Shown piece after piece: positions 13,974-22,706 of a stretch of DNA of 64,000 bases. The stretch is from Thermus aquaticus (GTDB taxonomy: Bacteria; Deinococcota; Deinococci; Deinococcales; Thermaceae): contig NZ_LHCI01000106.1 in NCBI RefSeq assembly GCF_001280255.1, positions 291,388-355,387 of the forward strand, read 5' to 3'. A program made the position numbers and the translations under genes. Within the stretch, counting starts at the first letter, position 1. Every line of letters starts with the position of its first letter. Under the pieces are notes generated by a model. That model searched no databases, was not told the DNA's origin, and worked only from the letters and a program-made list of their open reading frames with translations.

Positions 13974-16907
13974 ATGAAAAGAACCTTCTTCACACTCGTC
14001 TTGGCCTTGGGCGCTGTCTTTGCCCAGCCCCTCAAGGTGGCCATCCTGTGGCACCAGCACCAGCCCCCCTACGAGAACCCTGTCACCGGGCAATACGAGG
14101 GGCCATGGGTGCGCATGCACGGGACGAACAGCTACCCCTGGATGGCCGAGGTCCTCAAGGAGTTCCCCGAGATCAAGGTCACCTTTGACTACACTTCCAC
14201 CCTCCTCAAGCAGATTGAGGACTACCTCTCGGGGAAGGCCAAAGACGCCTACTGGCGGGTCTCGGAAAAGCCCCTGGGCCAGCTTTCCCAAGAGGAGCGG
14301 GCCTTCATCGTGGAGCGTTTCTTTGACATCAACCCCCGCTTCGTGGAAAAAAGCCCCCGCTACAAGGAGCTCCAGGCCAAGAAAATCCGGGGCGAGACCT
14401 TCGCCGACCAGGACCTGCAGGACCTGCGGGTGCTCTGGAACCTCTACTGGATCAACGTGGATTACATTGAGCGGGACCCTGGGCTGAAGGCCCTTTACCG
14501 CAAGGACCGGGGCTTCACCCAGGAGGACCTGGCCTACGTCCTCAAGAAGCACCTGGAGCTCATGGCCACCATCCTGCCCCTCCACAGGGAGCTCTGGGAG
14601 CGGGGCCAGATTGACCTCATCACCACCCCCTACTACCACCCCATCCTGCCCATCCTGATAGACAAGGAGGCCATCCGCGAGTCCAACCCCGCCCTGGCCC
14701 TGCCCAAAGAGCCCATCGCCTGGCCGGAGGACGCCCGCTGGCAGGTCCGGGCCGGGCGGGACTACTTCCAGAAGCTCTTCGGCAAGGCCCCCAAGGGGAT
14801 GTGGCCTCCCGAAGGGGCCGTGAGCCAGAAGGCCGCGGAGCTCTACGCCGAGGAGGGCATCGGCTTCCTGGTGACGGACGAGGCCATCCTGGGCAAGAGC
14901 GGCTTCCCCGTGAACCCCGCCACCCTCACCCGGCTTTACCGGGTGGAGAAAAACGGCAAGCAGGTGGTCCTCTTCTTCCGGCACCGGGACCTCTCGGACC
15001 GCATCGGCTTCAGCTACAGCCAGATGCCCGCCGAGCGGGCGGTGGAGGACTTCATCGGCACCCTCCTGGAGATCCGCCGCCAGGTGATCGGCCAGAACCC
15101 CAACGCTGTCCTCACCATCGCCCTGGACGGGGAGAACGCCTGGGAGAACTACCCGAATAACGGCAACGACTTCCGCCGCCTCCTCTACAAGCGCCTGGCG
15201 GAGGAGCAGAAGAAGGGCACGCTGGAAACCGTGCTCTTCTCCGAGGTCCTGAACCTCCCCTCCCTGCCCATCGCCAGGCTGGGCACCGGGGGCTGGGCCG
15301 GGGACTTCGCCATGTGGGCCGGGGAGCCGGAGGAAAACGAGGCCTGGGACCGGCTGAGCCGGGCCCGGCAGGCGGTGATGGCCTACAAGGACCAGGGTGG
15401 CGACCCCCAGGTGGTGGAGAAGGCCATGGGCCTCATCTACGCCGCCCAGGCCTCCGACTGGTTCTGGTGGTACGGCCAGGACACCGGCTTCCCCAACCAC
15501 CCCCCCTTTGATGAGGCCTTCCGCTCCATCCTCCAGGCGGTCTACAAAACCCTGGGCCAGAAGCCCCCGGAGGAGCTCTACATCGCCGTGCGCCCCCCCG
15601 TGCAACCCCAGGGAACCCCAGGGCGGTTGAAGCCCAACCTGGACGGGCGGGCCGAGGCGGAGGAGTGGAAAGGGGCCGCCTACCTCCCCGACGCCGACGG
15701 CACCACCATGCAGACCCCGGACGACCTCATCAAAGGCCTCTACCTGGGGTTTGACGAGCAGAACGTCTACCTCCGGGTGGACCTGCGGGACGGGACCAGA
15801 GCCCTGGACCTGGTGGGCCAGGGGTATCGCCTCCACGTCTACGCCACCACCCCCAGGGAGGAGGGCGGGGCCGCCTTCCCCGAGGGCGGGGAGGTTTCCT
15901 TGGGCTTTCCTTTGCAACAACGGATCACTCTAGATTTCAACCAGGTACGGGAGGGTCAGGGGGTGCTGGTGCGCTACGCCTACCGGGACGGGGCCTGGGT
16001 TCTGGCCAGCTCCCCCGCCGACCTGGCGGGTAGGCGGGCCTTCGTGGGCGACGTGGTGGAGATGCGCATCCCCTACACCACCCTCAAGGCGGAGGCCGGG
16101 GACACCCTTCGCCTGGCCATAGTCCTAGAAAAAGAGGGTCGCATCCTGGACATCGCCCCGAACGGCAACCCCCTGGCCCTGAGCCTCCCCCAGCGCCTGG
16201 CGGGCAAGGAGGTGCTGGTGGTCAAGGACCCCGAGGGGGACGAGCATGGCCCCGGCACCTACACCTACCCCAAGGACCAGGCCTTCGCTCCCTTTAAGGG
16301 GCTCTTTGACCTCCTGGAGATGCGCATCCTGGACGGCGGGGCCACCTGGACCTTTGTCTTCACCTTCAAGGAGATGACCAACCCCTGGGGCGCCCCTGCC
16401 GGCTTCAGCCACCAGCTCATCAACGTCTACATAGACTACAAGGAAGGGGGCAAAACCGAGACCTTCGCCAAAGGGGCCAAGGTGGCCTTTGACCCCGAGC
16501 ACCCCTGGGACCTCTTCCTCAAGGCGGCGGGCTGGCCCCAGTACGGCCAGCGGGTGGGCTTCCCCGACGGCACCGACACGGCGGACGGGGTGGTGGTGGC
16601 CAGCAACCCGGCGGACAAGCAGGTCATCCTGCAAGTGGACAAGAAGTACTTCAACCCCGCTTCCGGCCAGAAGGTCTGCTTCTACGTGCTGGTGGGGAGC
16701 CAGGACGGCTATGGTCCCGACCACTTCCGCCCCGTGGGCAAGGAGGCGGGCCCCTGGAACCTGGGCGGGGCAGGGAACGAGGACGCCCCCCTGGTGGTGG
16801 ACTACCTGTGGCCGGAGAAGGGGGTCCAGGAGGCCATGCTCTCCCAGTACGGAGGCGGCAAGTATGCGGTCCTCAAGCCCTACTGCGTGACCTGGCCCGC
16901 GCCCTGA
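13974..16907 (+). CDS. Exported GH57 amylopullulanase-like glycoside hydrolase with glucodextranase-type C-terminus
   Basis: The 977-residue enzyme has a signal peptide (MKRTFFTLVLALGAVFA) followed by a GH57 catalytic domain, about 19-480: WHQHQPPY (26-33), nucleophile region GMWPPEGAVS with E280, and acid/base region TIALDGENAWENY with D385. After a linker there is a region about 535-720 of beta-strands, then a pfam09985-like domain from about 740 (VVKDPEGDEHGPGTYTYP, MTNPWGAPAGFSHQLINVYI). Enzymes of this layout hydrolyse alpha-1,4 and often alpha-1,6 bonds of starch or pullulan outside the cytoplasm. It is the last gene of the operon, preceded by AAAGGAGGAG and followed by a strong terminator. 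Confidence 0.88.
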   Translation: MKRTFFTLVLALGAVFAQPLKVAILWHQHQPPYENPVTGQYEGPWVRMHGTNSYPWMAEVLKEFPEIKVTFDYTSTLLKQIEDYLSGKAKDAYWRVSEKPLGQLSQEERAFIVERFFDINPRFVEKSPRYKELQAKKIRGETFADQDLQDLRVLWNLYWINVDYIERDPGLKALYRKDRGFTQEDLAYVLKKHLELMATILPLHRELWERGQIDLITTPYYHPILPILIDKEAIRESNPALALPKEPIAWPEDARWQVRAGRDYFQKLFGKAPKGMWPPEGAVSQKAAELYAEEGIGFLVTDEAILGKSGFPVNPATLTRLYRVEKNGKQVVLFFRHRDLSDRIGFSYSQMPAERAVEDFIGTLLEIRRQVIGQNPNAVLTIALDGENAWENYPNNGNDFRRLLYKRLAEEQKKGTLETVLFSEVLNLPSLPIARLGTGGWAGDFAMWAGEPEENEAWDRLSRARQAVMAYKDQGGDPQVVEKAMGLIYAAQASDWFWWYGQDTGFPNHPPFDEAFRSILQAVYKTLGQKPPEELYIAVRPPVQPQGTPGRLKPNLDGRAEAEEWKGAAYLPDADGTTMQTPDDLIKGLYLGFDEQNVYLRVDLRDGTRALDLVGQGYRLHVYATTPREEGGAAFPEGGEVSLGFPLQQRITLDFNQVREGQGVLVRYAYRDGAWVLASSPADLAGRRAFVGDVVEMRIPYTTLKAEAGDTLRLAIVLEKEGRILDIAPNGNPLALSLPQRLAGKEVLVVKDPEGDEHGPGTYTYPKDQAFAPFKGLFDLLEMRILDGGATWTFVFTFKEMTNPWGAPAGFSHQLINVYIDYKEGGKTETFAKGAKVAFDPEHPWDLFLKAAGWPQYGQRVGFPDGTDTADGVVVASNPADKQVILQVDKKYFNPASGQKVCFYVLVGSQDGYGPDHFRPVGKEAGPWNLGGAGNEDAPLVVDYLWPEKGVQEAMLSQYGGGKYAVLKPYCVTWPAP

Positions 16908-16922
16908 GCCCGTGAACTTTGG

Positions 16923-16958
16923 GTCTACCCCGGGAAGGCCTTCCCGGGGTAGACTTTT
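16923..16958 (+). terminator. Rho-independent terminator of the alpha-glucan operon
   Basis: A 14-bp perfect stem, 16923-16936 with 16941-16954 (GTCTACCCCGGGAA and its complement), has a GGCC loop and is followed by TTTT. The distal strand also contains the TAGACT -10 box of the next gene. Confidence 0.9.
16950..16955 (+). promoter_or_regulatory. -10 box for leaderless zinc-ribbon gene
   Basis: TAGACT ends 6 nt before ATG 16962 and is embedded in the 3' arm of the upstream terminator. Confidence 0.45.
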
Positions 16959-16961
16959 GCC

Positions 16962-17627
16962 ATGGACCCAGGCCTCGAGGCCGCCTTCAAGCATGTGGAG
17001 CGCCTCCTTTACGGAGATTCTGGCCGCCTGGGCCTCACCATCTACGACCTGGAGCGCCTGGTGGGCTACCCCGCCCGGGGGGAAGGCCCTTTGAGCTACA
17101 CCCTGCCCAAGACCCAGGCCCTTTCCGGGGTGCAGGCGGTGCGGCTCTACTACTACCCCAAGGACCCCAACCTCCAGCTCATCGTGGAGATTGAGGACCG
17201 GGAGGGGAAGAAGCACCTCCGCCACTTCCGCTGGAACGGCCTCACCTGGGAGGTCCCCGAGGGGAAGCGGGGGGAGCTGAAGAGCACCGAGGAAACCCCG
17301 GGCCTCCTCAAGGTGGGGGAGGACTACTTCCTGGGCTTCCCCCGGGAGGAGGCCGTGGAGCTGGAAAAGGAGGTGCGCAAGGGAGAGGCCCTGGGGGCCA
17401 AGTACCTCCTCTGCCCCCGGTGCGGGGCCCGCATCTTCTACGCCCCCTCGGTCCGCCCCGAAGGCATCGCCTGCCCCAGGTGCGGCAACACCACCCTGCT
17501 TTTCAAGACCTTATCCGGCCTCGAGCCCCACAAGGACCCCCTGGAGGCCCTGGCCGAGGAGCAAAGGGCCCTCCGCAAGGCCATAGAGGAGCTTGTGGCT
17601 TACCTGAAGCGAAAGCTGGGGCCCTAG
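16962..17627 (+). CDS. Zinc-ribbon protein, function unknown
   Basis: The 221-residue soluble protein has a mixed alpha/beta N-terminal part (about 1-140, with repeated Y/W-containing strands). It then has a zinc ribbon made of [10 protein letters not shown] (about 154-163) and [10 protein letters not shown] (about 175-184), and a C-terminal helix rich in E, L and K. The four cysteines in two CPxCG knuckles strongly suggest one zinc. No signal peptide is present. The gene is flanked by a terminator upstream, and its last 4 bp overlap the convergent Nudix gene. I recognise no characterised homolog. Confidence 0.7.
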   Translation: MDPGLEAAFKHVERLLYGDSGRLGLTIYDLERLVGYPARGEGPLSYTLPKTQALSGVQAVRLYYYPKDPNLQLIVEIEDREGKKHLRHFRWNGLTWEVPEGKRGELKSTEETPGLLKVGEDYFLGFPREEAVELEKEVRKGEALGAKYLLCPRCGARIFYAPSVRPEGIACPRCGNTTLLFKTLSGLEPHKDPLEALAEEQRALRKAIEELVAYLKRKLGP

Positions 17628-18091
17628 ACCCTAACCCCCTCCAGGCCCCACCCCGGGTAGGCGTAAAACCGCCCCCGCTCGCCCTGAAGGTAGTCCATGA
17701 GGGGCTCCTGGAGGGGGCGGTGGCCCGCAAGCTTCTGGGCCACCTCCTCCAGGGTGAAGAAGCGGGCCTCCACGATGTGGCCGTCGGGGTCCCTTGGGTT
17801 CAGAAGCCCCTCGTAGCTGGCCCTAAAGGCCAGGGCCAGGGTGCGCTCGTTCTTGCGGCGGTCCTCCACCTGGATCACGTAGGCCAGGTGCTCAATGGCC
17901 TTCACCCTTAGGCCGGTCTCCTCCCGCACCTCCCGCACCAGGGCCTCGGGAACCGTCTCCCCGGGCTCCACCGTTCCCCCGGGGAGGGTGTAGCGCACCA
18001 GGCCCTTGCGCCCCCAGTCATTGCCCACCAGGAGGACCCGCCCCTGGCGGTCCATGAGGATGGCCGCCACCACCAGGATCTCGCGGCGCAT
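17624..18091 (-). CDS. Nudix hydrolase
   Basis: The 155-residue protein contains a full Nudix box ([14 protein letters not shown] followed by [12 protein letters not shown], about residues 38-63), with the REVxEE metal-binding glutamates intact. Such enzymes hydrolyse nucleoside diphosphates linked to another group; the substrate is not evident here. The ATG (18091) shares one base with the prfA stop in TGATG, so it is co-translated with prfA. An alternative GTG one codon upstream is less likely. Confidence 0.82.
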   Translation of the reverse strand: MRREILVVAAILMDRQGRVLLVGNDWGRKGLVRYTLPGGTVEPGETVPEALVREVREETGLRVKAIEHLAYVIQVEDRRKNERTLALAFRASYEGLLNPRDPDGHIVEARFFTLEEVAQKLAGHRPLQEPLMDYLQGERGRFYAYPGWGLEGVRV

Positions 18092-19155
18092 CACGCTTCC
18101 GTCATGGCCTCCAGCTGGCGCTCCTGGTCGGCCCGCTTGAGGGCCTCCAGAAGGGGCTGGAGCTTACCCGAGAGGACGCCCTCCAGGTCGTGGGTGGTGA
18201 AGCCGATGCGGTGGTCCGTGACCCGGGACTGGGGGAAGTTGTAGGTGCGGATCTTCTCCGAGCGCTCCCCGGTGCCGATCTGGGCCAGGCGGGCCTGGCG
18301 GAGCTTTTCCGCCTCCTCGGCCCGCTTCATCTCCAGAAGGCGGCTACGGAGGATCATGAGGGCCTTCTCCCGGTTCTTGATCTGGCTCCTTGAGTCCTGG
18401 CAGGTGACCATGATGCCCGTGGGCAGGTGGACCACCCGCACCGCCGAGTCGGTGGTGTTGACCCCCTGGCCCCCGGGCCCCGAGGCCCGCATCACATCAA
18501 TGCGGACCTCGTCCATGTTGAGCTGGAAGTCGGACTCCTCCGCCTTGGGCAAAACGGCCACCGTGGCCGTGGAGGTGTGGATGCGCCCCTGGGTCTCCGT
18601 GGCCGGTACCCGCTGCACCCGGTGAACCCCGCTCTCGTACTTGAAGGTGCCGTAGGCCCCGGGGCCCCTTACCTCAAAGACCACCTTGGAGAAGCCGCCC
18701 AGGTCCGTGGGGTTGGAGTCCAGGATCTCGGTTTCCAGCCCCATCTCCTCGGCGAAGCGCAGGTACATCTCCAAAAGGTCGCGGGCGAAAAGGGCCGCTT
18801 CCTCGCCCCCGGTGCCGGCCCGGATTTCCACGATGGCGTCCCGCTCGTCCATGGGGTCTTTGGGCAGGAGGTGGCGCTCAAGCTCCCGTTCCAGGGCCTC
18901 CTTGCGGGCCAAAAGCGCCTCCCTCTCCGCCTTGGCCACCTCCCGGAGCTCGGGGTCCTCCAGGAGGCTTTCCACCCCCTCCAGGTCCTCGAGGACCTTG
19001 CGGTACTCCCGGATGAGGGCGATGATCTCCCCCATCTCGGCGTAGCGCCGGGAAAGGGCCTGGTAGCGCTTCTGGTCCTTCAGGACCTCGGGATCGGCGA
19101 GAAGGGCCTCCAGCTCCCGGTACTCCTCCTCTAAGCGCGCGAGCTTATCCAGCAT
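18091..19155 (-). CDS. prfA: Peptide chain release factor 1
   Basis: The 354-residue class I release factor carries the universal GGQ motif at residues 228-230 ([16 protein letters not shown]), which triggers peptidyl-tRNA hydrolysis. It also carries the RF1-type stop-codon reading motif PAT ([10 protein letters not shown]), so it reads UAA and UAG. Helical domain 1 (about 1-100) is present in full. Length and order are standard. It forms a coupled pair with the downstream Nudix gene and is divergent from the ZIP transporter gene. Confidence 0.97.
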   Translation of the reverse strand: MLDKLARLEEEYRELEALLADPEVLKDQKRYQALSRRYAEMGEIIALIREYRKVLEDLEGVESLLEDPELREVAKAEREALLARKEALERELERHLLPKDPMDERDAIVEIRAGTGGEEAALFARDLLEMYLRFAEEMGLETEILDSNPTDLGGFSKVVFEVRGPGAYGTFKYESGVHRVQRVPATETQGRIHTSTATVAVLPKAEESDFQLNMDEVRIDVMRASGPGGQGVNTTDSAVRVVHLPTGIMVTCQDSRSQIKNREKALMILRSRLLEMKRAEEAEKLRQARLAQIGTGERSEKIRTYNFPQSRVTDHRIGFTTHDLEGVLSGKLQPLLEALKRADQERQLEAMTEA

Positions 19156-19184
19156 ACCTGATTCCAGGATACCCCAAGGGGGGC

Positions 19185-19213
19185 TTGCCGGGGGATTTAG
19201 GCTCCCCTAAAAT
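19185..19213 (+). promoter_or_regulatory. Promoter of leaderless ZIP transporter gene
   Basis: TTGCCG (19185-19190) and TAAAAT (19208-19213) have a 17-bp spacer. The -10 box ends 7 nt before ATG 19221, leaving no room for a ribosome site. Confidence 0.6.
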
Positions 19214-19220
19214 CGGGGCC

Positions 19221-20018
19221 ATGGAAGCGCCCCTCCTCTACGCCCTTTTGGGCGGGCTCTTCACCTGGGGCCTCACCGCCTTGGGAGCGGCCAGCGTCTT
19301 CCTGGCCCGGGAGCCCAGCCGCAAGCTCCTGGACGGGATGCTGGGCTTCGCCGCCGGGGTGATGCTGGCGGCTAGCGTCTTCTCCCTCCTCGTCCCCGGC
19401 ATGGAGATGGCCGAGGCCCAGGGCGTGACCCCCTGGGTCCCCGCCGTGGTGGGCTTCCTGGCGGGAGGGGCCCTTCTCCGGCTTCTGGACCGCCTCCTGC
19501 CCCACCTGCACCTGGGCTTTCCCATGGAGGCCCGGGAAGGGATCCCCACCCCCTGGCGGCGCACCACCCTCCTTATCCTGGCCATCACCCTGCACAACTT
19601 CCCCGAGGGCCTGGCGGTGGGGGTGGCCTTCGGGGCGGCTGGCCTGGACCCCACGGGGGCGGCCACCCTGGGCGGGGCCATCGCCCTGGCCCTGGGAATC
19701 GGCCTGCAGAACCTGCCCGAGGGCCTGGCCGTGGCCTGGCCCCTGAGGCGGGCCGGGGTGGGGGCGGGCCTGGCCTGGTTCTACGGCCAGCTTTCCGCCA
19801 TCGTGGAACCCATCGGGGCGGTCCTGGGAGCGCTTTTGGTCCAGGAGATGCTGGTCCTTCTCCCCTACCTCATGGCCCTGGCGGCCGGAGCCATGGTCTT
19901 CGTGATCGTGGAGGAGGTCATCCCCGAAAGCCAAAGGGAGGGCAACGGGGACGTCTCCACCTTCGGGGTGATGATGGGCTTCGCCCTGATGATGGCCCTG
20001 GACGTGGCCTTGGGCTAA
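19221..20018 (+). CDS. ZIP-family metal transporter
   Basis: The 265-residue protein has about eight membrane segments. The two diagnostic metal-site helices read HNFPEGLAVG (M1/M2 region, TM4) and QNLPEGLAV (TM5), with E/H residues later (VEPIGA). An internal histidine-poor loop (HLHLGFPMEAREGIPTP) separates TM3 and TM4. It belongs to the ZupT/GufA branch that imports zinc and other divalent metals into the cytosol. I start at ATG 19221 because the -10 box lies 7 nt upstream and an earlier in-frame start would extend into the promoter. Confidence 0.88.
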   Translation: MEAPLLYALLGGLFTWGLTALGAASVFLAREPSRKLLDGMLGFAAGVMLAASVFSLLVPGMEMAEAQGVTPWVPAVVGFLAGGALLRLLDRLLPHLHLGFPMEAREGIPTPWRRTTLLILAITLHNFPEGLAVGVAFGAAGLDPTGAATLGGAIALALGIGLQNLPEGLAVAWPLRRAGVGAGLAWFYGQLSAIVEPIGAVLGALLVQEMLVLLPYLMALAAGAMVFVIVEEVIPESQREGNGDVSTFGVMMGFALMMALDVALG

Positions 20019-20083
20019 GTACCCCAGAAAAGCCTTCAGCCCGGGCTTGGGCACCTCATGTGGCGAAACCAAAGTGCGGGCAC

Positions 20084-20410
20084 CTACTCGCCCTTACCCA
20101 GGCGCTCCCTGAGGAGGTGGGCGGCCTCCTCGGCCTTGGCCTTGGCGGTTTCCGCCGCCTTCTTGGCCAGCTCGGAGACCTCCTTCAGCTTGTCGGGAAC
20201 GCCGTCCTTGTCCTGGTCCAGGTCCGCCAGGCGGCTTTTGGCCTCATGCAAGGCCTTTTCCGCCTCCTCCAGGGCCTTTTCCAGGACGTCGGGCCGCCCG
20301 TCCTTGTCCTGGTCCAGCTTCTCCTTGATCTCCTGAAGCCGCTTCTCGGCCTCCTGGGCCACCGACCTGGCCGCCTCTTTGGCCTTCTCCAAAAGTCCCT
20401 TGAAATCCAT
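20084..20410 (-). CDS. Small coiled-coil protein with two Ca-binding-like DxDxDG loops
   Basis: The 108-residue highly charged protein is helical throughout, with heptad-like A/E/K patterns. Two near-identical loops interrupt the helices: LDQDKDGRPDVLEKAL (about 32-47) and LDQDKDGVPDKLKEV (about 64-78). The D-x-D-x-D-G-x-x-D pattern is the calcium loop of EF-hand, dockerin or thrombospondin type-3 repeats. No signal peptide is present, so if it binds calcium it would do so in the cytosol unless exported by another route. It lies alone between the ZIP and sco genes. I do not know a characterised homolog. Confidence 0.7.
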   Translation of the reverse strand: MDFKGLLEKAKEAARSVAQEAEKRLQEIKEKLDQDKDGRPDVLEKALEEAEKALHEAKSRLADLDQDKDGVPDKLKEVSELAKKAAETAKAKAEEAAHLLRERLGKGE

Positions 20411-20422
20411 CGTGCCCTCAGC

Positions 20423-21025
20423 TTACAGGAGGGCCCGCAGGTCCGCCACCACCTTGGGAAGATAACCCGGGTTCTGGGCGAAGTTGAGCTTGTCGGGGCT
20501 TAGGAGTAAGACCAGCCTGCCCCCCTGGACCACGAAGGTGGTGGCGGTGTGGTCCACCAGGTACGCCCCGGGGCCCCGGTAGGCGGTCTTCTGGTAGTAA
20601 ACGCCGAAGGCGCGGGCCACCTCCTGGACCTCCTCGGGGCTTCCCGTGAGGCCCAGGAAGGCGGGGTGGAAAGCCTTGGCGTACTGGTCGGCGATCTCCG
20701 GGGTGTCCCGCTCGGGGTCCACGCTGATGAAGATAACCTGGACGCGCCTCTGCTCCTCGGGGGAGAGGTTCTCGTAGACCTGCTTCAGGGAGATCATGGT
20801 GGTGGGGCAGACGTCGGGGCAGTGCACGAAGCCGAAGAAGATGAGGACCAGCTTGTCCCTGAAGTCGGCCAGGCGCACGGGGCCCTTGGGGCCCTCGAGG
20901 GTGAAGTCCACGGGCTTGGGGTTCAGGAGGCGGGTGCCGAAAAAGCTGTGGCTACCCTTGGGCACGAGGAGGTAGCCTAAGCCCAAAAGCCCCAGGATTA
21001 GGAAGGCCGGCCAAAAGCGCTTCAT
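20423..21025 (-). CDS. sco: Sco1/SenC-type copper chaperone
   Basis: The 200-residue membrane-anchored thioredoxin-fold protein begins with an N-terminal segment (FWPAFLILGLLGLGYLLVP). It contains the copper-binding CPDVC motif (C69, C73) and the third ligand H159 in YLVDHTATTF. Sco proteins reduce and metallate the CuA site of cytochrome oxidase on the outer face of the membrane. In Thermus, Sco works with PCuAC on the ba3 oxidase CuA site (from memory), and the pcuAC gene directly precedes it with a 4-bp overlap. Confidence 0.93.
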   Translation of the reverse strand: MKRFWPAFLILGLLGLGYLLVPKGSHSFFGTRLLNPKPVDFTLEGPKGPVRLADFRDKLVLIFFGFVHCPDVCPTTMISLKQVYENLSPEEQRRVQVIFISVDPERDTPEIADQYAKAFHPAFLGLTGSPEEVQEVARAFGVYYQKTAYRGPGAYLVDHTATTFVVQGGRLVLLLSPDKLNFAQNPGYLPKVVADLRALL

Positions 21026-21444
21026 CGCCTCTCCACGGGCAAGACTACCTTAACCTTCAAGCCCCCTTGGAAGAGGAGGGTGAGCTCCACCTTCTCCCCC
21101 GCCTTCAGGGGCCGCTTGAGACCCTCCAGCATCAGGTGGTAGCCCCCGGGGCGGAAGGCCACCTTACCCCCCGGGGGAACCTCCACGTAGGGCAGGGGGC
21201 GCATGCCCAAGACCGCGTGCCCCCCCTTGTGCTCCTGGTGGTCCCGGTGGAGGGAGACCCGGCTGGCCACGGGGGTCTCGGCCCCCACAAGCCTTAAGGG
21301 GGTCTGGCCCCGGTTCACCAGGGTGAGGTAGGCGGCGGTGTCCGGGACCACCGGGGGCACCAGGCGCACCCAGCCCGGCTCCACCACCACCACCTGGGCC
21401 AGGGCGGGGAAGAGGAAGAGGAGAATAGGGAGAAGGCGCCTCAC
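21022..21444 (-). CDS. PCuAC copper chaperone
   Basis: Starts at GTG 21444. The 140-residue exported protein has a signal peptide (MRRLLPILLFLFPALAQ). It has the PCuAC copper(I) motif H66-X14-M81-X21-H103-X-M105, visible in SLHRDH, LGMRPLP and GYHLML. It delivers Cu(I) in the periplasm to CuA centres with Sco as partner. The gene is first of a two-gene unit with sco. It is transcribed divergently from nosD across an 89-bp region that holds a 38-bp palindrome. A TAGACT -10 box (21452-21457) lies 7 nt before the start. Confidence 0.9.
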   Translation of the reverse strand: MRRLLPILLFLFPALAQVVVVEPGWVRLVPPVVPDTAAYLTLVNRGQTPLRLVGAETPVASRVSLHRDHQEHKGGHAVLGMRPLPYVEVPPGGKVAFRPGGYHLMLEGLKRPLKAGEKVELTLLFQGGLKVKVVLPVERR

Positions 21445-21469
21445 AGGGAAGAGTCTAGACCCCGGGACC

Positions 21470-21507
21470 GGGACAAATGTACTTTCCGCCGGAAGTACGA
21501 ATGTCCC
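21470..21507. promoter_or_regulatory. 38-bp hyphenated palindrome between pcuAC and nosD
   Basis: Outer arms GGGACA (21470-21475) and TGTCCC (21502-21507) and inner arms GTACTT (21479-21484) and AAGTAC (21493-21498) are perfectly paired; 14 of 19 positions match in total. The centre (21488.5) is 31.5 bp from the near edge of both divergent -10 boxes (TAGACT 21452-21457, TAGCCT 21520-21525). This places it over both -35 positions, where neither promoter has a recognisable -35 hexamer. That is the geometry of an activator site. Confidence 0.75.
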
Positions 21508-21533
21508 ACCCCCCTGCCCTAGCCTGGCGGTGT

Positions 21534-22706
21534 ATGGGCCCCCTTCTCCTGAGCCTGGCCCTGGCCGCCCCGGTCCTGAAGCTCACCGGGGAGGTGGAGG
21601 GCCCTCTGGTCCTCAGCGCCCCGGGCCTGGTGGTGGAGGGGGAGGGGGCGGTCCTTCGGGGGACGAGGGGGCACACCCTGAGCCTCCTGGCCCCGGGAAT
21701 ACGGGTGAGGGGCCTCGAGGTGGTGGGGGCCGGGAAGGAGGAGGACTTCTTTGAGCCCGACGCCGCCATCTACCTGAAGGGGTGCGAGGGATGCCTTCTG
21801 GAAGGGGTGGAGGTGCAAGGGGCCCCCACGGCGGTCAGGGTGGAGGACTCCCCGAAGGCCCAGGTGCGGGGCCTGAAGGCCCGGGGCCTGGGCCGCTCCC
21901 CTGGGGTCCTGGTCTACCGGAGCCCGGAGGCGGGGGTGGAAGGGAGCCAACTCTCGGGCTACATGGATGCCATCTATGTGGAGTACAGCCCCGGGATGCG
22001 GATCCACAAGAACCTGCTGGAGCGAAATGGCCGCTACGGCTTTCATGTGATGTTCTCCTGGGAGGTGCGGGTGGAGGCGAACCTGAGCCGGGAAAACGCC
22101 GTGGGCAACGCCGTCATGCACGGGGCCGCCAACCTGGTGGCCAAAAACCGGCTCCTGGACCACAAGACCCCCATCGGCTACGGCCTTCTGGTCCAGGACG
22201 AGCGACAAAGCCGGGTGGAGGCCAACCTCTTCCTGGGCAACACCCTGGGCCTGGTCCTCCTGGACGCCAAGGAGGTGGCGGTGAGGGCAAACCGCTTCCT
22301 GGAAAACGGCACCGCCCTCCGCATCACCCGGGAGCGGGGGGAGAACTCGGCGGAGGTGGTGGAAAACGCCTTTTCGGGCAACCTCTACGACCTCCTGGTG
22401 GACGCCCCCAAGGCCAAGGCCCGGGTGCGGGGCAACGCCTACGACCGGGCCCCGGCTCTTCCCGTACCCCACCTCCCCAGCGGGAGCTTCGCCCTCCTCC
22501 TCGCCCGGCAGCCGGAGCTCTCCCTTTTTGCCCTCTCTCCCGGGGTGGTCCTCTGGGAAAGCGCCGAGACCCAGGTGCCGGGCCTGAGGCTTCTCGGCCT
22601 GGCGGACCCGGAGCCGAGGCCCCTTCCCCAGGAGAAAAAGCCCAACCCGGCCCCCCTTCTCCTGGGGCTTGGCGGAGGTCTTCTATGGTGGCGGTGGAGG
22701 CGCTAG
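21534..22706 (+). CDS. nosD: NosD-like periplasmic copper-site maturation protein
   Basis: The 390-residue exported protein starts with signal peptide MGPLLLSLALAAP. It then has a right-handed parallel beta-helix of NosD/carbohydrate-binding type: repeated turns such as DAIYVEYSPGMRIHKN, GRYGFHVMFSW, ENAVGNAVMHGA and YGLLVQDERQS. A single C-terminal anchor LLLGLGGGLLWWRWRR closes the chain, unusual against soluble NosD. I chose ATG 21534 because it begins the signal peptide and lies 8 nt after a TAGCCT -10 box. It acts with NosF and NosY in assembling the copper site of nitrous oxide reductase in other bacteria. The nosF start lies 22 bp inside its 3' end. Confidence 0.85.
   Translation: MGPLLLSLALAAPVLKLTGEVEGPLVLSAPGLVVEGEGAVLRGTRGHTLSLLAPGIRVRGLEVVGAGKEEDFFEPDAAIYLKGCEGCLLEGVEVQGAPTAVRVEDSPKAQVRGLKARGLGRSPGVLVYRSPEAGVEGSQLSGYMDAIYVEYSPGMRIHKNLLERNGRYGFHVMFSWEVRVEANLSRENAVGNAVMHGAANLVAKNRLLDHKTPIGYGLLVQDERQSRVEANLFLGNTLGLVLLDAKEVAVRANRFLENGTALRITRERGENSAEVVENAFSGNLYDLLVDAPKAKARVRGNAYDRAPALPVPHLPSGSFALLLARQPELSLFALSPGVVLWESAETQVPGLRLLGLADPEPRPLPQEKKPNPAPLLLGLGGGLLWWRWRR

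Noticed and set aside
13950-15920. 656-codon frame on the minus strand
   Set aside because: Antisense to the GH57 gene; composition and lack of motifs show that it is a shadow frame.
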